This document shows, piece by piece, positions 60,648 to 64,000 of a stretch of 64,000 nucleotides of DNA. Both the position numbers and the translations under genes were made by a program. The notes below the pieces were generated by a model. That model was not told the DNA's origin. It saw nothing but the letters and a program-made list of their open reading frames with translations, and made no database searches. The stretch's first letter is position 1, and the number at the start of each line of letters is the position of its first letter. Source of the DNA: Catellatospora coxensis (lineage in GTDB: Bacteria > Actinomycetota > Actinomycetes > Mycobacteriales > Micromonosporaceae); contig NZ_BONI01000010.1 of NCBI RefSeq assembly GCF_016862635.1, positions 1 through 64,000 of the forward strand. Reading direction: 5' to 3'.

Positions 60648-60725
60648 GATCCGGATGCTAACCCGGCCGGCCCGGCGGGCGCCGCCGGCCTCTTCGTCCG
60701 GCGTGATCCGATGAGCGCCCGCCGA

Positions 60726-62054
60726 TCAGCGCAGCGTGCGGTCCAGGGTGTAGCGGCGCTGCAGCAGCATGGCGACGACCATCAGGACCGCCGGGACGAC
60801 GCCGAAGCCGAGGCGGATCATCGTGTGCGCGGTATCGGACTGCACGACCTCCGTGCCCGCGCTGCTGGCGACGAAGCCGCCGATGGCCAGGCAGGCCGCG
60901 TACACGTACGGCCCGAGCGCGCCGCCGGTGGCCTCGGCCGCGGTCCACACGCCGGTGTAGGTGCCGGCGCGGGTGGTGCCGTCCGCGCCGCTCGCCCGGA
61001 TCACGTCGGGCATCATCGAGAACGGCAGCAGCTGCATCGCCGCGAACGCGATGCCGAGCACGGCGACCGCACCGATCAGCACCGGCAGACCCGCCGCGCT
61101 GCCGAACGCGAGCACGATCGAGCCGACGACGAACGCGCCCTGGGCGATGAGCAGGCCGGGCTGCTTGCCGATGCGGCGGGCCACCACGACCCAGACCGGG
61201 GTGGCGATCAGCGCCGGGGCGACGAACGCGGCGACCAGCACGGTGGTCAGGCCGGGGCGGCCGAGTTCGTACTCGGCGAAGTAGGGCACGGCGGCCAGCA
61301 CCAGGTGGCTGGTGGTGGACATGGCCAGGTAGGAGCCGACGAGCCAGCGGAACTGCGGGTCGCGCAGCGCCACCAGGAGGGTACGCAGCCCCGCCTTGCC
61401 GTGCCCGGCGGTCACCGGGCTCGGGGCGGCCGCGGTCAGCCGCCGCACGCCGCCGATGCCGATCAGCATGGTGACCAGCATCGACGCGCCGAGCACCAGG
61501 CCCATCAGGGCGTACCCGGAGCGGGTAGGGTCCTCCTTGCCCGCGAGCATCGGCGCGAGCACGCCGCTGAGCAGGATGCCGACGGTCAGCACGACCATCC
61601 GGAAGCCCATCAGGCGGGTGCGCTCGTGGTAGCCGATGGCCAGGTCGGCGGGCGTGGACAGGTAGGGCACCTGGTACGCGGCGAAGAGCAGGTTGCCCGC
61701 GATGAACGCGACGGCGACCCAGGCGGCGGCGGAGTTGCCGAGCAGGCCGCCGGGCACCAGGAACAGGGCGGCGAAGGCGAGCGGCAAGCCGCAGCCGAGC
61801 ATCATCAGGACGCGGCGGTGCCCGCGCCGGGCCAGGTCGGTGTCGGAGAGGTGGCCGACCCACGGGTGCAGCAGCACGTCGGCGATCTTCGGCAGCAGCA
61901 GCACGAACCCGGCGACCAGCGGAGCGACGGCGAGCACGTCGGTGAGGAAGTAGAGCAGCAGCAGGCCCGGTACGGTGACCCAGGTGCCCATGCCCAGTGA
62001 CCCGCTCGCGAAGGCCAGCATGCCGCCGCGGGACAGCCGCGCCGCCTCGTCCAT
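60726..62054 (-). CDS. GPH/MFS-type sugar:cation symporter
   Basis: A 442-residue membrane protein with about 12 transmembrane helices of the MFS_2/GPH family: GWYFLTD-like segment (LLLLYFLTDVLAVAPLVAGF), KIADVLLHPWVGHLSDTDLA (DP-x-GxxSD-type loop) and ARRGHRRVLMM. Members import glycosides with H+ or Na+. ATG 62054 has an AGGAGG site, but the IS element begins just beyond it, so its native promoter is displaced. Divergent TetR gene at 63920 may be its former regulator. Confidence 0.9.
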   Translation of the reverse strand: MDEAARLSRGGMLAFASGSLGMGTWVTVPGLLLLYFLTDVLAVAPLVAGFVLLLPKIADVLLHPWVGHLSDTDLARRGHRRVLMMLGCGLPLAFAALFLVPGGLLGNSAAAWVAVAFIAGNLLFAAYQVPYLSTPADLAIGYHERTRLMGFRMVVLTVGILLSGVLAPMLAGKEDPTRSGYALMGLVLGASMLVTMLIGIGGVRRLTAAAPSPVTAGHGKAGLRTLLVALRDPQFRWLVGSYLAMSTTSHLVLAAVPYFAEYELGRPGLTTVLVAAFVAPALIATPVWVVVARRIGKQPGLLIAQGAFVVGSIVLAFGSAAGLPVLIGAVAVLGIAFAAMQLLPFSMMPDVIRASGADGTTRAGTYTGVWTAAEATGGALGPYVYAACLAIGGFVASSAGTEVVQSDTAHTMIRLGFGVVPAVLMVVAMLLQRRYTLDRTLR

Positions 62055-62073
62055 CAGTCCTCCTTGAGGGGAT

Positions 62074-62091
62074 CACCGGCTTTAGCCGGTG
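62074..62091. repeat. Left-end hairpin of the IS element
   Basis: CACCGGC-TTTA-GCCGGTG is a perfect 7-bp stem with a 4-base loop, as used by HUH transposases for end recognition. It lies 20 bases from the ATG of the transporter gene. Confidence 0.65.
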
Positions 62092-62199
62092 GGGGAATCG
62101 AAGGCCGCTGCGGGGCGGCCGCATCCATGCGTGCGTGAGGCTTCGAAGTCGGCTTCACTCGTGAATGGACATTGCTCGTATACTCGGTGTGTTTCTGCG

Positions 62200-62600
62200 G
62201 CCAGGAAGGTCTGCCGATTCTCCGGTGTGTATGAACCTCCGGGCTGCACGTCGTGTGGTTCCCGAAGTTCCGCCGTCCGGTCCTCGGTGGCCGGGTCGCG
62301 TAACGCCTGGACGAGTTGGTCCGAGCCGAGGCAGACGGACGGGGGTGGGAGATCGTGGCGCTGGAGGTGATGCCAGACCACGTCCACCTGTTCGTCAAGC
62401 ACCACCCGAAGGACTCCGCGTCATACGTCGCGAACCGGTTCAAGGGCTTTTCTTCCCGCATCCTGCGCGAGGAGTTCCTACATCTGCGCTCGAAGCTGCC
62501 CACCTTGTGGTCGTCGTCGCACTTCGCCGCGTCGGTTGACGCCGTGAGCGGCGCCCAGTGGGAGCGGCTCTGGAGGAAAATTCGGGGCGACGTGTCGTGA
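62200..62600 (+). pseudogene. tnpA: tnpA (HUH Y1 transposase) pseudogene
   Basis: The frame ending at 62600 contains HVVWFPKFRRPVLGGRV, WEIVALEVMPDHVHLFVKHH (the HUH motif), FKGFSSRILREEF and SSHFAASVDAVS, all typical of IS200 TnpA. It has an in-frame TAA at 62301-62303 and a TGA at 62232-62234, and the N-terminus is in another frame. After AVS it jumps to QWERLWRK; intact homologues have about nine more residues here that include the catalytic Tyr. The protein cannot be active. The end overlaps the tnpB start (GTGA). Confidence 0.85.
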
Positions 62601-63817
62601 TCCGCGCCTACAAGTTCCTCCTGCGACCTACCGTGCGCCAGGAGCAGGCCTTGGCCGAGATGCTGGCCGACCACCGGTCGCTGTACAACGCCGCCCTGCA
62701 GGAACGTCGTGACGCCTACCGGCACGCGTCGAAGACCACGATCCGCTACGGCGATCAGTCCGCCCAGTTGAAACACATCCGTGCGTTCGACCCCGAACGG
62801 CAGGGCCGCTGGTCGTTCTCCTCCCAGCAGGCCACCCTGCGGCGGCTGGACAAGGCGTTCGCCGCGTTCTTCGGCCGCGTCAAAGCCGGAAAGACCCCCG
62901 GCTACCCCCGCTTCAAAGGAGCCGGGCACTTCAACACCGTGACCTTCCCGAAAGACGGCGACGGCTGCCGCTGGAACAGCACCCCAGACGACACCCAGAG
63001 CAGGGTCCGTCTGCAGGGTGTGGGGCACGTTCGGGTGCACCAGCACCGGCCGGTCGACGGCCGTGTGAAGACCGTATCGGTCAAACGTGAAGGCCGCCGC
63101 TGGTACCTGGTCCTGTCCTGCGACAACGTCGCTGCGCAGCCGCTGCCACCCACGGGCAGCATCGTCGGAGTCGACGTCGGCACCGTGCACTTTCTCACCG
63201 ACTCCAACGGTACGCACGAGCCGAACCCGAAGTTCCTGCGCACGACGGCCGGCGAGCTGGCCGCAGCCCAGCAGCACCTTTCGACGTATCCGCAGCGCAC
63301 CAGACGCCGCACGAGAAAGCACCGGGCCGCCGCCCGCAAGGTCGCCGACCTGCACCGCAAGATCGCGCGCAGGCGGCTCGACCATCACCACAAGACGGCC
63401 TTGAGGCTGGTGCGCCGGCACGACGTGATCGGGCACGAGAACCTGAACATCGCGGGTATGACCAGCAAGCCCGCGCCCAAGCCCGATCCCGGAAACGACG
63501 GCGTGTTCCTGCCCAACCAGGCCGCCGCCAAGTCCGGGCTCAACCACGCCATCCTCGACGCAGGTTGGGGACAGTTCCTGGCAATCCTCGCGAACAAGGC
63601 TGAGAGCGCCGGTCGCCGAACGATTCCAGTGGACGCCCGCAACACCTCCCGCACCTGCCCGCCCCAGATCGGCGGCTGCGGGCACGTCGCGAAGGAAAAC
63701 CGCGTCAACCAAGCCGAGTTCGAGTGCGTCAACTGCGGTCTGGTCGAACACGCCGACCGGGTAGGCGCGCTCAACGTTCTCTACAGGACCGGGCTGGTCC
63801 TCTGCGCCGGCGGCTAG
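62597..63817 (+). CDS. tnpB: TnpB RNA-guided nuclease (IS605 family)
   Basis: A 406-residue TnpB. The N-terminal domain starts IRAYKFLLRPTVRQEQALAE. The RuvC nuclease has all three acidic residues: D193 (VGVDVGTVHF), E281 (GHENLN) and D387 (HADRVGALN). A zinc ribbon sits between them (RTCPPQIGGCGHV ... ECVNCGLV). TnpB is known to cut DNA guided by an RNA from the element's right end and to help keep the element in the genome. The start is GTG 62597, coupled to tnpA. Confidence 0.92.
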   Translation: MIRAYKFLLRPTVRQEQALAEMLADHRSLYNAALQERRDAYRHASKTTIRYGDQSAQLKHIRAFDPERQGRWSFSSQQATLRRLDKAFAAFFGRVKAGKTPGYPRFKGAGHFNTVTFPKDGDGCRWNSTPDDTQSRVRLQGVGHVRVHQHRPVDGRVKTVSVKREGRRWYLVLSCDNVAAQPLPPTGSIVGVDVGTVHFLTDSNGTHEPNPKFLRTTAGELAAAQQHLSTYPQRTRRRTRKHRAAARKVADLHRKIARRRLDHHHKTALRLVRRHDVIGHENLNIAGMTSKPAPKPDPGNDGVFLPNQAAAKSGLNHAILDAGWGQFLAILANKAESAGRRTIPVDARNTSRTCPPQIGGCGHVAKENRVNQAEFECVNCGLVEHADRVGALNVLYRTGLVLCAGG

Positions 63818-63833
63818 CCACCGACGCAGGAAG

Positions 63834-63853
63834 CCCGCGCGTTCACGCGTGGG
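63834..63853 (+). ncRNA. Right-end hairpin, predicted 3' part of the TnpB guide RNA scaffold
   Basis: CCCGCGCG-TTCA-CGCGTGGG folds with one G-T pair just after the tnpB stop, followed by TGGAGTCAC. In this family the guide RNA overlaps the end of tnpB and this hairpin, and the guide comes from the flanking sequence after the right end (here from about 63863). The precise boundaries are inferred. Confidence 0.5.
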
Positions 63854-63890
63854 TGGAGTCACACCCTCTCCTCGCTCTTACGCGCATGTA

Positions 63891-63908
63891 ATCCAACGTT
63901 TGCTGGAT
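63891..63908. promoter_or_regulatory. TetR-type operator next to the right-edge tetR gene
   Basis: ATCCA-ACGTTTGC-TGGAT is an interrupted palindrome 12 bases before the start codon, placed to autoregulate the TetR gene and, before the IS insertion, the divergent transporter. Confidence 0.45.
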
Positions 63909-63919
63909 AGTAGGGCACG

Positions 63920-64000
63920 ATGGAGCGCATGACTACACCCCGACGGGGACCGGGCCGCCCCCGGCGCGCGGACCAGCGCGCCACCCCCGACGTGATCATC
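63920..64000 (+). CDS. TetR-family regulator, N-terminal fragment cut by window edge
   Basis: The first 27 residues (MERMTTPRRGPGRPRRADQR then ATPDVII) look like the disordered head of a TetR protein just before the helix-turn-helix. ATG 63920 with AGGG upstream is preferred over ATG 63929. The rest lies outside the window, so the family is a probable call only. Confidence 0.55.
   Translation, partial: MERMTTPRRGPGRPRRADQRATPDVII

Larger units (their letters stand above)
62070..63862 (+). mobile_element. IS200/IS605-type element with decayed tnpA and intact tnpB
   Basis: The left end carries a hairpin at 62074-62091 and the right end one at 63834-63853, as in this family, which has no terminal inverted repeats or target duplication. 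It holds a tnpA pseudogene and a full tnpB. The exact ends are estimates. It sits between the start of the GPH transporter and a divergent TetR gene. Confidence 0.75.

Noticed and set aside
59730-62000. 756-codon plus-strand open frame opposite the GDSL and symporter genes
   Set aside because: Gln/His/Gly/Arg-rich shadow; minus strand has transmembrane and GDSL motifs.

Overview
The window is GC-rich DNA with dense genes, frequent GTG starts, Tat/Sec-exported lectin-tailed glycosidases, an ANTAR response regulator and NB-ARC/TPR proteins. This fits a filamentous actinobacterium. The mix of ricin-B and CBM5/12-tailed secreted enzymes suggests a Micromonosporaceae-like soil saprophyte; the family is an inference. 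I found no rRNA, tRNA or CRISPR array.

Region by region. 1-2354: a small Bell-like effector and an NLR-like NB-ARC/TPR sensor that runs off the left edge. They carry matching RHIM-like (amyloid-signalling) motifs at facing ends. 2782-17477: a GNAT, then an L-arabinose regulon made of two near-identical LacI regulators flanking a secreted GH127 beta-L-arabinofuranosidase, and araB-araD-ytfQ-ytfR-ytfT-yjfF-araA. The GH127 and araB promoters share the same TTGACG plus TGTnnnCGnTnACA layout. 17902-20037: an L,D-transpeptidase and a secreted lectin. 20066-25006: a second NB-ARC/TPR regulator, divergent from a Trypco1 / cytoplasmic trypsin-like protease / TPR-REC-ANTAR cassette whose last gene looks like a fusion with a PdtaR-type antiterminator. 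25104-39725: mainly secreted degradative enzymes (GH2 with two ricin-type lectins, intradiol dioxygenase with a binding module, S1 and M4 proteases with CBM5/12) plus a choice-of-anchor A protein and a polytopic membrane protein. 39827-47806: a TetR-linked, translationally coupled operon for an acyl-CoA carboxylase / acyl-CoA dehydrogenase / AtuA-like pathway. 47915-62054: housekeeping and accessory genes, including YchJ, DUF429, PfkB, SDR/TetR, a beta-helix exoprotein, an EF-hand protein and an AbiEii-like nucleotidyltransferase. 62055-63862: an IS200/IS605-type element with a dead tnpA and an intact tnpB, inserted between a transporter gene and a divergent TetR gene cut by the right edge.

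Three things stand out. (1) The Bell/NLR pair is a candidate regulated cell-death module. (2) The Trypco1-protease-TPR-REC-ANTAR cassette joins a conflict-type proteolytic module to an RNA-binding antiterminator in one polypeptide. (3) A nested-palindrome repeat occurs twice (2656-2721 and 39738-39811) with the same core but different, still perfectly complementary flanks, as if the element inserts into palindromes. Many convergent gene junctions also carry unusually long perfect hairpins.
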